From: Methylomicrobium sp.
Lineage (GTDB): Bacteria; Pseudomonadota; Gammaproteobacteria; Methylococcales; Methylomonadaceae
Length of the DNA: 64,000 nt
Direction: 5' to 3'
Assembly: GCA_018333785.1 (NCBI GenBank)
Contig: JAGXSU010000059.1
Coordinates: forward strand, 1-64,000
Position numbers and translations under genes: made by a program. Below, one piece after another: positions 8,571 through 17,926 of the stretch (the first letter of the stretch is position 1; each line of letters begins with the position of its first letter). Under the pieces are notes generated by a model. It saw only the letters and a list, made by a program, of their open reading frames with translations, searched no databases and was not told the DNA's origin.

Positions 8571-9800
8571 TTAAAGATCCGGTGACAAAGGCACTTGAAC
8601 ACTGCCGTCCACTTCTATTTTGGGACCATCGGCATTGGGTTTGACCTCAAACTTGAAGATATCCGTAGGCAGCCATAAGGTCGCACAGGCATTGGGAATA
8701 TCCACGACTCCGCTGATATGGCCTTGAACCGGCGCAACGCCGAGAATAGTGTAGGCCTGTGCCCGCGAATAGCCGAATTTGGTCAGGTATTCAATCGCAT
8801 TTAAGCAAGCCTGGCGGTATGCAATATGGACATCCAGATAGTGCTGTTTGCCGCCCTCATCGACAGAGATACCTTCAAATATCAAATAATCGTCATATTT
8901 GGGCGCCATCGGGCTGGGTTTGAAAATAGGATTTTTGATACCGTATTTCTGCATGCCATCCTTGATCAGGTTGACCCGCATATGAATCCATCCGGCCATT
9001 TCAATGGCGCCGCAAAACGTAATTTCGCCATCGCCCTGACTGAAATGCAAATCGCCGACGCTGAGCCCGGCATTGTCAACATAAACCGGAAAATAAACGG
9101 TTGAACCGCGGGATAAATCCTTGATATCGCAATTACCGCCATGTTCGCGCGGCGGAACGGTCCTGGCACCTTCTGCAGCGGCAGCCTTAGCTTCTTCACC
9201 CTTCATCCGGCCCATATGCGCGGTGTCCGCATAAGGCAATGTTGCCAGCGCAGGCACTCTATCCGGATCGGTATCGTATAACGCTTTTTCCCGTGTATTC
9301 CACTCTTCCAGCATGGCTTTTGAAGGCAATGTTCCGATCAGCCCAGGATGGATCAATCCGGCAAATTCGACGCCCGGCACATGGCGAGATTTGGTAAACA
9401 TGCCGTTAAAATCCCAGATTGTCTTTTGCGCTTCAGGGAAATGTTCGGTCAAAAATCCGCCGCCGTTCTGTTTGGAAAAAAAGCCGTTAAACCCCCACTG
9501 ACTCTCTTCAAATGCACCGATATCGAGAATTTCAACGACCAGCAAATCACCCGGTTCTGCGCCTTCAACCCCTACAGGACCCGATAGAAAATGCACTTTT
9601 GACAAGTCGACATCACGCACATCATCGGCGGAGTCGTTGTTTTTGATCTGTCCGCCGGTCCAGTCCACCGACTCGACTATAAAATCATCGCCGGGTTTCA
9701 CCATCGCCACCATAGGAATGTCCGGGTGCCAGCGGTTGTGAATCATATCGTTTTCGTAAGGGGATTTGTTTAAATCAACTTTTATAATGGTGTCAGCCAT
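8571..9800 (-). CDS. fmdA: Formamidase/acetamidase FmdA
   Basis: This cytoplasmic amidohydrolase (409 aa) of the FmdA/AmdA family hydrolyses formamide to formate and ammonia. Family features include DDFIVESVDWTGGQIKN near the N-terminus, the PLSP-like GPVGVEGAEPGDLLVVEILDIG stretch, GGNCDIKDL and the HFSQGDGEITFCGAIE segment. The ATG is preceded by CAGGAG. It lies downstream of urtE on the same strand, so amide uptake and hydrolysis would be co-expressed, giving nitrogen from ammonia while formate can go to formate dehydrogenase in a methanotroph. Confidence 0.95.
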   Translation of the reverse strand: MADTIIKVDLNKSPYENDMIHNRWHPDIPMVAMVKPGDDFIVESVDWTGGQIKNNDSADDVRDVDLSKVHFLSGPVGVEGAEPGDLLVVEILDIGAFEESQWGFNGFFSKQNGGGFLTEHFPEAQKTIWDFNGMFTKSRHVPGVEFAGLIHPGLIGTLPSKAMLEEWNTREKALYDTDPDRVPALATLPYADTAHMGRMKGEEAKAAAAEGARTVPPREHGGNCDIKDLSRGSTVYFPVYVDNAGLSVGDLHFSQGDGEITFCGAIEMAGWIHMRVNLIKDGMQKYGIKNPIFKPSPMAPKYDDYLIFEGISVDEGGKQHYLDVHIAYRQACLNAIEYLTKFGYSRAQAYTILGVAPVQGHISGVVDIPNACATLWLPTDIFKFEVKPNADGPKIEVDGSVQVPLSPDL

Positions 9801-9836
9801 ATCATTTCTCCTGAGTGGATTGATTGCTTGGGTGGT

Positions 9837-10526
9837 TCAAACGGATAAATAAGCCGCGACTTTGGCTTCGTTAAGCGATGCCCGCTCTTCTTCATGAACA
9901 ATTTCGCCTTTTTCCAGCACGATGACCCGATCCGCGATTTCAAGCGTAAAGCTCAGCACTTGCTCGGATACGATGATGGACAAGCCTCGGGTATCCCTGA
10001 TCTTTTTCAAGGTCCGAGCCATTTCGCGGATGATGGACGGTTGAATCCCTTCAGTCGGTTCATCCAGCAACAACAGTTTGGGCTTGCTGGCCAATGCCCT
10101 GGCGATGGCCAATTGCTGCTGCTGACCGCCGGAAAGATTCCCGCCGCGCCGGTTACGCATTTCTTCAAGCACAGGAAACAGTTCGTAAAGATCTTCCGGT
10201 ATGGTTTTTTCACCGGTGCTGGTCAGACCGGTTTCAATGTTTTCCTTGACGGTCATGGTAGAAAAAATCATGCGTCCTTGGGGTACAAAACCCAATCCCC
10301 CGGCCACACGCTGATGGCTTTTAAGATGGGTAATATCGATATCTTCCAGCGTAACCCTGCCCTGCGCAGCCGGTATCATGCCGATCAGCGACTTCATCAG
10401 CGTCGATTTACCCATGCCGTTACGGCCCATCACCGCGACAATTTCTCGGGGTTTAACCTGAAAGTTAAGCCCATGCAGTACTTCACTCTGACCATAAGCC
10501 ACGTGATAATCTCTAACGCTCAACAT
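9837..10526 (-). CDS. urtE: Urea/short-amide ABC transporter ATP-binding protein UrtE
   Basis: This ATPase (229 aa) of the branched-chain amino acid/urea type (LivF-like) has Walker A GRNGMGKST, signature LSGGQQQQLAIARAL and Walker B LLLLDEPTEGIQP. UrtE pairs with UrtD to energise uptake through UrtBC. The start has CAGGAG upstream. It lies 21 bp after urtD and 36 bp before fmdA, one operon. The ATPase itself looks intact even though the upstream binding protein and one channel gene are damaged. Confidence 0.93.
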   Translation of the reverse strand: MLSVRDYHVAYGQSEVLHGLNFQVKPREIVAVMGRNGMGKSTLMKSLIGMIPAAQGRVTLEDIDITHLKSHQRVAGGLGFVPQGRMIFSTMTVKENIETGLTSTGEKTIPEDLYELFPVLEEMRNRRGGNLSGGQQQQLAIARALASKPKLLLLDEPTEGIQPSIIREMARTLKKIRDTRGLSIIVSEQVLSFTLEIADRVIVLEKGEIVHEEERASLNEAKVAAYLSV

Positions 10527-10547
10527 TCTGATTTCTCCTGATTCTCA

Positions 10548-11297
10548 TCAATGCCCAAGGTAAACTTCAATCACTTTGGGATCATTTTTAACGCGCGACA
10601 TGGAGCCTTCCGACAACACTTTGCCCTGGTGCATGACGGTCACCCGATGCGCAATATCTTCAACGAACTGCATATCGTGTTCGACCACCAGCACAGAACG
10701 TCCTTCGGTAATTCGGTTAAGCAAATCCGCCGTTTTTTTACGTTCGGCAACGGACATGCCGGCAACCGGTTCATCCAGCATCAACAAGTCCGGCTTCTGA
10801 ATCAGTAACATCCCGATTTCCAGCCATTGTTTCTGACCATGGCTTAACAGACCTGCCTGTTTGTCCAGGTCATCTTTTAGAAAGATGGTTTCGGCGGTTG
10901 CTTCCACTTCACGGATGACTTCCTTATCGCGCTTGAACGCTAACGCACCAAAAACGCTGCGGCCACGCGGGTAAGAAATCTCCAGGTTTTCAAAGACGGT
11001 CAAGTCTTCGTAGATGGAAGGGTTTTGAAACTTTCGGCCCACGCCCGTATGCACAATTTCGTGTTCTTTCATACGTGTCAGCTCTTTCCCCCGGAACTTG
11101 ATGGAGCCTTTTGTGGCTTGCGTGCGTCCGCAAATCAAATCCAGCACGGTGGTCTTACCCGCCCCGTTTGGACCGATAATTACCCTGATTTCGCCTTCAT
11201 TGACATAAAACGACAAATCATTAACGGCTTTAAATCCGTCGAACGATACTGTGAGCCCTTCCACTTCAAGGACAAAATCATTCGCTTTAATCGACAT
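10548..11297 (-). CDS. urtD: Urea/short-amide ABC transporter ATP-binding protein UrtD
   Basis: This LivG-like ATPase (249 aa) has Walker A GPNGAGKTT, the signature LSHGQKQWLEIGMLL and Walker B LLMLDEPVAGMS; the LSHGQKQ form of the signature is characteristic of UrtD. The ATG at 11297 (MSIKANDF) has a purine-rich site upstream and overlaps the end of urtC by 11 bp. The frame also opens at 11336, but that would extend far into urtC. Confidence 0.93.
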   Translation of the reverse strand: MSIKANDFVLEVEGLTVSFDGFKAVNDLSFYVNEGEIRVIIGPNGAGKTTVLDLICGRTQATKGSIKFRGKELTRMKEHEIVHTGVGRKFQNPSIYEDLTVFENLEISYPRGRSVFGALAFKRDKEVIREVEATAETIFLKDDLDKQAGLLSHGQKQWLEIGMLLIQKPDLLMLDEPVAGMSVAERKKTADLLNRITEGRSVLVVEHDMQFVEDIAHRVTVMHQGKVLSEGSMSRVKNDPKVIEVYLGH

Positions 11298-12531
11298 AAA
11301 CGCCCCCTTCCAGCGAATTGACAGGCACCGTTTCATCGGATTGTTTTTCAGTGCTTTTACTGGTTGCGGTTTCAGGCTGAGTATCCGTTGAAGTCAACGA
11401 CGCCTTTTCCACAACTTCAGCAGGTTCGACCGGTTTTGCCTTGCCGTGATACCAAGCCGGAAGATAGGGTTCAATATAACGAAGAAACAGACTGGCAAGC
11501 CCATTGGGAAAAGCCATGACGACACCAATGAACAGTGCGCCCATGGCAAACAGCCATAATTCTGGAAATGATTCGGAAAAACTGGTTTTTGCCCAATTCA
11601 CCAGCAAAGAACCGTAGACCGCGCCGAGTATCGACAATCTTCCTCCCACAGCGCAGAAAATCACCATTTCTATGGACGGCACAATGCCGACAAAAGAAGG
11701 CGACATAAACCCGACCTGCAGCGTAAACATCGCTCCGCCGACTGATGAAATGGCAGCGGCCAGACAAAAGACAAAGATCTTGAAGTTAGCCACATCGTAG
11801 CCGGAAAACCGGACCCGTTCTTCACGGTCACGCATCGCTACCAGAATCCGGCCCAATTTGTTCTTGCGGATAAACTGAGCGATCAGCAGACAGCCAAACA
11901 ACAGGATGCAATTGACAAAATAAAGAACCAGCTTCGCATTATCGCTGCGAATGTCCCAACCCAGCAGCGTGCGTAAATCGGTAATGCCATTAACGCCGCC
12001 GGTATAACCTTGTTGACCGATGATCAAAATGGTCAGTATTGCCGCCAAGGCCTGGGTTATGATGGCAAAATAAACGCCGCCCACCCGCCGTTTGAACATC
12101 GCCACGCTGATAATAAATGCAAACACAGTGGGCACCAGAACCACCGCGATCAAGCTCAGCGTCAGACTGTTAAAAGGCTGCCACCACCAGGGAATCGCGG
12201 TAATCTGATTCCAGTCCATAAAATCGGGAATGCCGGGAGTGGACTGGATTTTGGTCGATACGGGATCGGACGCTTCCAGCTTCAAAAACATGGCCATACA
12301 ATAGCCACCCAGCCCGAAAAACAGGCCCTGACCCAAACTCAGAATACCGCCGTATCCCCAGCACAGCACCAGACCCAATGCGACGAAAGAATAAGTCAGG
12401 TATTTGCCGACCAGATTCAAACGAAACACATCCAGAACCAGCGGCAATATCACGATCAAAATAAGCGCCAGCACTGCAAATCCAATCAGGTCCTGGCGTG
12501 GCATAAACAAAGCTTTAGCACGTTCCTGCAT
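11287..12531 (-). CDS. urtC: Urea/short-amide ABC transporter permease UrtC
   Basis: This LivM-like inner-membrane permease (414 aa) has about ten hydrophobic segments from residue 15 to 340 and the characteristic GYGGILSLGQGLFFGLGGY motif. The C-terminal 50 residues are hydrophilic and rich in Thr, Glu and Ser, an extension beyond the core permease. The ATG has AAGGAGAT upstream. It would form the channel with UrtB, but only the C-terminal half of UrtB is encoded upstream. Confidence 0.92.
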   Translation of the reverse strand: MQERAKALFMPRQDLIGFAVLALILIVILPLVLDVFRLNLVGKYLTYSFVALGLVLCWGYGGILSLGQGLFFGLGGYCMAMFLKLEASDPVSTKIQSTPGIPDFMDWNQITAIPWWWQPFNSLTLSLIAVVLVPTVFAFIISVAMFKRRVGGVYFAIITQALAAILTILIIGQQGYTGGVNGITDLRTLLGWDIRSDNAKLVLYFVNCILLFGCLLIAQFIRKNKLGRILVAMRDREERVRFSGYDVANFKIFVFCLAAAISSVGGAMFTLQVGFMSPSFVGIVPSIEMVIFCAVGGRLSILGAVYGSLLVNWAKTSFSESFPELWLFAMGALFIGVVMAFPNGLASLFLRYIEPYLPAWYHGKAKPVEPAEVVEKASLTSTDTQPETATSKSTEKQSDETVPVNSLEGGVYVD

Positions 12532-12552
12532 GGGAATATCTCCTTGATACTA

Positions 12553-13308
12553 TTAATGACGGATCTTGAGAGCGAAGAGACCTTGTGGCCGCAACATGAG
12601 GATGCCGACCACCAGCAGCAACGTAATGACCTTGGCCATTGACCCGCTGAGAAAAAATTCCAGCGTGGATTGCGATTGCGAGATGGTGAAAGCAGATGCG
12701 ATAGTACCCAGCAGACTTTGTGCGCCGCCGAACACAACAACCAGAAACGTATCGACGATATACAACTGGCCTGAAGTCGGCCCGGTGGAGCCGATCATCG
12801 TAAAAGCACTGCCCGCGATACCCGCAACACCGCAGCCTATCCCGAACGTATAGCGATCGATTTTTTCGGTATTGATGCCTACAGCGCCGGCCATGGGCCG
12901 ATTTAACACGACTGCGCGTACCTGTTTACCCCATCGTGAACGGAACATCAGTAAATAAACGCACAAAGAAATAAACAGCGTCAGCACCATGACAAAAATG
13001 CCGTTGATCGGTATTTCTATGGTTTCGCTCAAGGCATAAGAACCCATCATCCAGTCCGGCAAAGTGACGCCCACTTCGATCGCCATGGTGCCGGTCACCG
13101 AATGCAAAATACCGACAGTTACGGTATCATCGGTTACGGCCAGCCCCGTGGTATTGACTTCACTGGTCGCCGGTGCCGCCCAGGCCATATGTGACGCCAG
13201 CAACAGGCTCACAGGCAGGGCGCATAGCGCTTTGACAGCCAGACGACGTCCGGATAACTGACAAGGGCTGCCGGTTTTGGATAGTCGAAGATCGGATGGG
13301 TTACGCAT
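12553..13308 (-). pseudogene. In-frame chimera: UrtA N-terminus fused to UrtB C-terminus
   Basis: Residues 1-77 are the start of the periplasmic urea/amide-binding protein UrtA: a signal sequence (LPVSLLLASHMAWA) and the first strand TVTVGILHSVTGTMAI. From residue 78 the protein is the C-terminal half of the permease UrtB: LPDWMMGSYAL, several membrane segments, then RPMAGAVGINTEKIDRYTFGIG and VFGGAQSLLG, ending LRPQGLFALKIRH. UrtA is normally around 400 residues and UrtB at least about 290, so most of UrtA and the first half of UrtB are missing. The frame is kept, the ATG has an AGGAG site, and urtC follows 21 bp later. An internal deletion of roughly 1.5-2 kb is the simplest explanation. 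A functional transporter from this locus is unlikely unless other copies exist. Confidence 0.88.
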
Positions 13309-13619
13309 AATGTGCTCTCCTAAGGTTTATGTGGTTCGCAGTTAGTGTCCGTTAAAGCGGCGTTGTCCGCCATTCGTCGGATGATCACCCCTGTTACGTC
13401 ATATGACGTATAGCTAATGACACACTGTCCAGGTATGCTCTGAACTATGAAACCCCGTTTAGCCAGTCTTTCTGCTGTTGCCTGTAGTAACTCGCAATCA
13501 GAACATCCGCCTTTTGATCCCGGTCCGGATCTGTTTACGCACATCCCTTGTTCAATTGATTTAAAACCCGCTTCATCACTTTCCAAAAGACGCTTTAGCC
13601 AAGCGGCTACGCTCACCTC
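13309..13619. promoter_or_regulatory. Divergent regulatory region between the urt/fmd operon and the sensor kinase
   Basis: This 311-bp stretch separates the minus-strand urt/fmd operon from the plus-strand kinase and must hold both promoters. It contains a 16-bp perfect palindrome at 13395-13410. A minus-strand frame (13320-13682, Cys-containing, no known domain) spans it; its last possible upstream start is only a few bases from the kinase ATG. I treat it as doubtful. Confidence 0.5.
13395..13410. promoter_or_regulatory. 16-bp perfect palindrome, candidate operator
   Basis: TACGTCATATGACGTA is self-complementary. It lies about 87 bp upstream of the urtA'-'urtB start and about 210 bp upstream of the kinase gene. 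It is a plausible binding site for a dimeric regulator, perhaps the LuxR-type response regulator encoded nearby. Confidence 0.5.
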
Positions 13620-16600
13620 ATGAACGCCCAGCAAAAAGTTTTTCGGGTTCGACGGAATTACAATCGCTGGGTAGCCAACCAAACACTTGAAGACTATGCG
13701 TTGCGTTTCACGGCCAATAGCGCCAGAAAATGGTCGGCCATGCAGGTTGCGCTTACTGCTTTGGGTGCGATTTCATTTTTGGCTTTGGAGGCCATCGGCG
13801 GCGCAATAACGCTCAGCTACGGATTTACTAATGCCGTAACGGCTGTTGCAGTGGTCGGAACGATCATTTTTTTGACCGGTTTGCCTATTTGTTACCACGC
13901 GGCAAAACAAGGCATTGATATTGACTTGCTCACCCGGGGAGCAGGCTTCGGTTATATCGGCTCGACCATCACATCGCTGATTTATGCGTCTTTCACCTTT
14001 ATTTTTTTCGCACTGGAAGCCGCGATCCTGTCACTGGCGCTGGAACTCATACTCAATATTCCGCTATCGATCGGCTATTTAATCAGCGCGTTGCTGGTCA
14101 TTCCCCTGGTTACTCACGGCATCACACTGATCAGCCGATTTCAGATCTGGACACAACCACTGTGGCTTATTCTACAAATCCTGCCCCTGGCCTGCATTGC
14201 TTCAAAATCGGATGAAGCCATTAGCCTCTGGACTGATTACAATCCCACGGCAACCGGCCCGGATTTCAATTTGATCGCTTTTGGCGCCGCATCTGCAGTT
14301 TTGTTCTCACTGATAGCGCAAATCGGCGAACAGGTAGACTTCCTTCGCTTTCTTCCCCAGGAAAATAAATCGTCGCGCAGTTGGTGGTTAGCGATGCTGA
14401 CTGCCGGCCCCGGATGGATCATCATCGGTTCCGGCAAGATATTGATAGGTTCGTTTTTAGCCGTGCTGGCGCTCAAGCACGGCATCGCTCACGATGAAGC
14501 TTCCGATCCTAACCGGATGTACCTGACCGCATTCAGTTATATGAATCAAAGTCCGCAATTCACGCTGTTGATGACCGGTGTGTTTGTAATTTTGTCGCAG
14601 CTCAAAATCAACGTAACAAACGCCTATGCCGGATCCATTGCCTGGTCCAACTTTTTCTCCAGACTCACTCAAAATCATCCCGGCCGCGTCGTCTGGCTGG
14701 TGTTCAATGTTGCGATTGCATTAATGCTGATGGAACTTGGCATTTACCGGGTTCTAAAAGAAATTCTCGGCGTTTATGCGATTATTGCCCTGGCCTGGGT
14801 TGGCTCAATGGTTGCGGATCTGGTCATCAACAAACCGCTGGGCTTACGTCCCCAAACCATGGAGTTCAAACGCGCCCATCTTTACGATATCAATCCTGTT
14901 GGCGTAGGCTCGATGCTCGTTGCATCAGTCACCGGCTTTATGGCTCATGCGGGTCTGTTCGGGGAAATTCCGCGCGCCCTGTCTTCCTTTATCGCCCTGG
15001 GCTCTACGTTTATTTGCGCCCCGCTGATCGCCTGGCTAACCCAGGGGCGTTACTATATTGCCCGCGAACCTACGGTTTTTCCCTCCCGTGCAGAAATCAG
15101 CTGTTGTATCTGTGAACACCATTTCGAACCCGAAGACATGAGTCATTGCCCTGCTTATGCAGGGCCTATCTGTTCGCTGTGTTGTTCATTGGATAGCCGT
15201 TGTCACGACATGTGTAAAACCAACGCCAGAATGTCGGATCAACTGACAGCAACGTTAAGCCTGGTGTTCCCTCTGAGCTGGGTGAAAGTGTTGAATACCC
15301 GTATGGGACATTTTCTGGGTTTGTTCTTACTGACCAGTTTGATGATCGCCAGCTTGTTGATGCTGGTGTATTTTCAAATCACACTGGATGAAGGGGTTGA
15401 AAAAAAGGTGGTCGCCAGGGCATTGATCAATGTTTTCTTTATACTTTTGATCGTATCGGGCGTCGTGGCCTGGATGTTCGCACTGGTCCACGAAAACAGA
15501 AAGATTGCCCAGGAAGAATCCCGGCGCCAGACGCAATTACTGATGGCCGAAATTACCGCCCATAAAAAAACCGACCAGGAATTGCAGCAAGCCAAAGAGG
15601 TCGCAGAATCAGCCAACAAGGCCAAAAGCCGCTATTTGACAGGAATCAGCCACGAATTACGCTCACCGCTCAATGCCATCATGGGCTATGCGCAACTGCT
15701 GGAAAAAGACCCGGCCATTCCGGCAAAACGGAGGGATGCGCTGGCCGTTATCCGGCGCAGCAGTGAACATCTGGCCGACTTGATCGAAGGTCTGCTTGAT
15801 ATTTCCCGCATTGAGGCAGGACGTCTGCATCTGTCGCGCAGTGATGTCCAGCTGGGCAGTCTGCTGGATCAGATAGTCAGCATGTTTGAAGTACAAGCCA
15901 TGTCCAAGGGCATTCATTTTGATTACACACGCCTGACTCCGCTTCCCGATACGGTGCGCACCGATGAAAAACGCCTGCGTCAAATCCTGATCAATGTGAT
16001 TTCCAACGCCATTAAATACACCCATCAAGGGCAAGTCAGCCTTTCGGTCAGTTATCGAAATCAGGTCGCCGAATTTTCCATTAAAGATACCGGTGTCGGT
16101 ATCGCATCCAAAGATATGGACCGGATTTTCCGGCCTTTCGAACGGATACGCAAAGCCGGATCGCCCCATATCACCGGCACAGGTTTGGGTCTGACCATTA
16201 CCCGCTTCCTGACTGAGATCATGGGCGGCGATATCAGCGTAGAGAGTACACCGGGTGTGGGCAGCCATTTTCATGTCCGCCTGATGCTGAGCAGCGCCCT
16301 GACCCTTGCCGCCAATACAGCGCCCGAAAAAATAGTCTGCGGCTACGCGGGCAAAGAGCAGACCGTCTTTGTCGTAGATGATGAACCCAGTCATCGAGGC
16401 CTGCTTCAGGAAATGCTGACACCACTGGGCTTTAATGTGATTCAGGCTCAGGACGGCTTGTCCTGCCTGGATATGCTGCAATACTGTGAATGCGAACCGC
16501 ATATTTTCCTGCTGGATATCGCCATGCCCGGCATCAGCGGCTGGGAACTGGCTCATATTGTTCGCAAGCGTATACCTTCAGCTGTCATCCTGATGGTATC

Positions 16601-17015
16601 AGCCAACGCCAATGAGCAAGTTCCGCAGCAGCTTCAAATGGCGCCCCATAATGCTTATTTGGTAAAACCCCTGCGCATGGCTCAACTTCTGGATACGCTT
16701 CAACAACAGACCGGACTCACCTGGCTTTATAAACCCTGTGAACAAGACCAAAATCAAACCGGTCTTGCTTTGGCAGCACCCCAACAAAATCGTAGTATCA
16801 GCGACACGTTAAAAACCAACCTGATAAGCGATCAAGAAGCGCGCGGCGAGTTAATCCGGTTGGCACAAATCGGCTATGCCAATGGCATCTGTTCATTACT
16901 CGAACAGCTTAAAAATGAGCATCAGATTGATGCCGACCTGATGCAGCAGCTTGAAGAATTAACGCATCATTTCCAGTTTTCAGCACTGATCAAATTACTC
17001 AAGGAACAGGCATGA
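13620..17015 (+). CDS. NCS1-permease-like sensor, hybrid histidine kinase/response regulator
   Basis: This very large protein (1131 aa) has an N-terminal NCS1 (cytosine/purine permease type) transporter domain with about twelve membrane segments (residues about 40-480; RRNYNRWVANQTLEDYALRF before it). Next comes a cysteine-rich patch (about 494-535, CCICEHHF and CSLCC, possibly metal binding) and more membrane segments. A HisKA domain (SHELRSPLNAIMGY, His about 678), a HATPase domain (DTGVGIASKD, GTGLGLTIT) and a receiver domain (VVDDEP, phospho-Asp about 966 in LLDIAMPG) follow. The last 90 residues are helical. Such proteins are thought to sense a small nitrogen compound through the transporter-like module. 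Its position divergent from urt/fmd suggests urea or amides. It overlaps the response regulator gene by 4 bp. No clear ribosome site precedes the ATG. Confidence 0.9.
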   Translation: MNAQQKVFRVRRNYNRWVANQTLEDYALRFTANSARKWSAMQVALTALGAISFLALEAIGGAITLSYGFTNAVTAVAVVGTIIFLTGLPICYHAAKQGIDIDLLTRGAGFGYIGSTITSLIYASFTFIFFALEAAILSLALELILNIPLSIGYLISALLVIPLVTHGITLISRFQIWTQPLWLILQILPLACIASKSDEAISLWTDYNPTATGPDFNLIAFGAASAVLFSLIAQIGEQVDFLRFLPQENKSSRSWWLAMLTAGPGWIIIGSGKILIGSFLAVLALKHGIAHDEASDPNRMYLTAFSYMNQSPQFTLLMTGVFVILSQLKINVTNAYAGSIAWSNFFSRLTQNHPGRVVWLVFNVAIALMLMELGIYRVLKEILGVYAIIALAWVGSMVADLVINKPLGLRPQTMEFKRAHLYDINPVGVGSMLVASVTGFMAHAGLFGEIPRALSSFIALGSTFICAPLIAWLTQGRYYIAREPTVFPSRAEISCCICEHHFEPEDMSHCPAYAGPICSLCCSLDSRCHDMCKTNARMSDQLTATLSLVFPLSWVKVLNTRMGHFLGLFLLTSLMIASLLMLVYFQITLDEGVEKKVVARALINVFFILLIVSGVVAWMFALVHENRKIAQEESRRQTQLLMAEITAHKKTDQELQQAKEVAESANKAKSRYLTGISHELRSPLNAIMGYAQLLEKDPAIPAKRRDALAVIRRSSEHLADLIEGLLDISRIEAGRLHLSRSDVQLGSLLDQIVSMFEVQAMSKGIHFDYTRLTPLPDTVRTDEKRLRQILINVISNAIKYTHQGQVSLSVSYRNQVAEFSIKDTGVGIASKDMDRIFRPFERIRKAGSPHITGTGLGLTITRFLTEIMGGDISVESTPGVGSHFHVRLMLSSALTLAANTAPEKIVCGYAGKEQTVFVVDDEPSHRGLLQEMLTPLGFNVIQAQDGLSCLDMLQYCECEPHIFLLDIAMPGISGWELAHIVRKRIPSAVILMVSANANEQVPQQLQMAPHNAYLVKPLRMAQLLDTLQQQTGLTWLYKPCEQDQNQTGLALAAPQQNRSISDTLKTNLISDQEARGELIRLAQIGYANGICSLLEQLKNEHQIDADLMQQLEELTHHFQFSALIKLLKEQA

Positions 17016-17926
17016 TGCAGACCGGCCGGAAAAAAGACGTGGTTTTGATTGTGGATGACTCCCCTGAAACCTTGAGCATGCTTAACGACACACTCGATCA
17101 GGCCGGGCTGACCGTTTTGGTTGCGCTGGAAGGTGCTCAAGCGCTGACCATTGTGGACAACATCACGCCGGACATCATATTGATGGATGCGATCATGCCG
17201 CACATGGACGGCTTTGAAGCGTGTAAACGGCTTAAAGCCAACCGATCTCTGGCTCATATTCCCGTCATCTTCATGACCGGATTATCCGATACTGAAAGCA
17301 TTGTCAAAGGCCTTCAGGCCGGGGGCGTTGACTACATCAACAAACCCGTCAAAGGTGATGAATTGATTGCGCGTATGCAAGTCCATTTAGCCAATGCCAG
17401 GCTCACCTTAAGCGCACAAACCGCTCTGGACACCGCCGGCCAATTCCTGTTCGCCGCATCCTCGGAAGGCGCTTTGCTGTGGACTACACCCCAGGCCAAT
17501 CAACTGTTCAATACGGCAGGTGTCACGATAGACTGGCTGGAGGAAAATCTTCCCAACCAATTGCGTCAGTTACTGCAGCCTCAGTTTAATAAAGAAAAAG
17601 GTCTGCTCATCAAGGTGAACGAGAAGCCGCTGGAAATTCGTTATATAGGCCAAACCGGTGCCAACGAATTTTTATTACGGCTGATTGATTTGCAGCGTCC
17701 CAGTGAAATCGAACGCTTACGCTCGGCGCTGCCCATTACCGAACGGGAAGCCGAAGTCTTACTCTGGATTGCCCGAGGCAAAACCAACCGGGAAATCGGC
17801 ACCATTCTAAGCATGAGCCCACGAACGGTTAATAAACACCTGGAACAGGTTTTCCGGAAATTGAATGTGGAAAACCGCACGACCGCCGCCGTTTTTGCGA
17901 TGAAGTATCTGCATCAGGAATCCTGA
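17012..17926 (+). CDS. LuxR/NarL-family response regulator
   Basis: The product (304 aa) has an N-terminal receiver domain (VDDSPETLSML, phospho-Asp about residue 59 in LMDAIMPHMDG, Lys in NKPVK). A middle segment of about 100 residues is of unclear fold. The C-terminal LuxR-type HTH reads ITEREAEVLLWIARGKTNREIG and TVNKHLEQVFRKL. It overlaps the kinase stop by 4 bp (ATGA) and is almost certainly its partner. The likely target is the divergent urt/fmd operon; this is inference. Confidence 0.92.
   Translation: MMQTGRKKDVVLIVDDSPETLSMLNDTLDQAGLTVLVALEGAQALTIVDNITPDIILMDAIMPHMDGFEACKRLKANRSLAHIPVIFMTGLSDTESIVKGLQAGGVDYINKPVKGDELIARMQVHLANARLTLSAQTALDTAGQFLFAASSEGALLWTTPQANQLFNTAGVTIDWLEENLPNQLRQLLQPQFNKEKGLLIKVNEKPLEIRYIGQTGANEFLLRLIDLQRPSEIERLRSALPITEREAEVLLWIARGKTNREIGTILSMSPRTVNKHLEQVFRKLNVENRTTAAVFAMKYLHQES

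Noticed and set aside
13320-13682. Minus-strand frame between the urt chimera and the kinase, with several Cys
   Set aside because: It overlaps the conserved N-terminus of the kinase and fills the region where both promoters must lie. A GTG at about 13616 could start a shorter product, but no ribosome site or family was seen. Kept only as a doubtful possibility.
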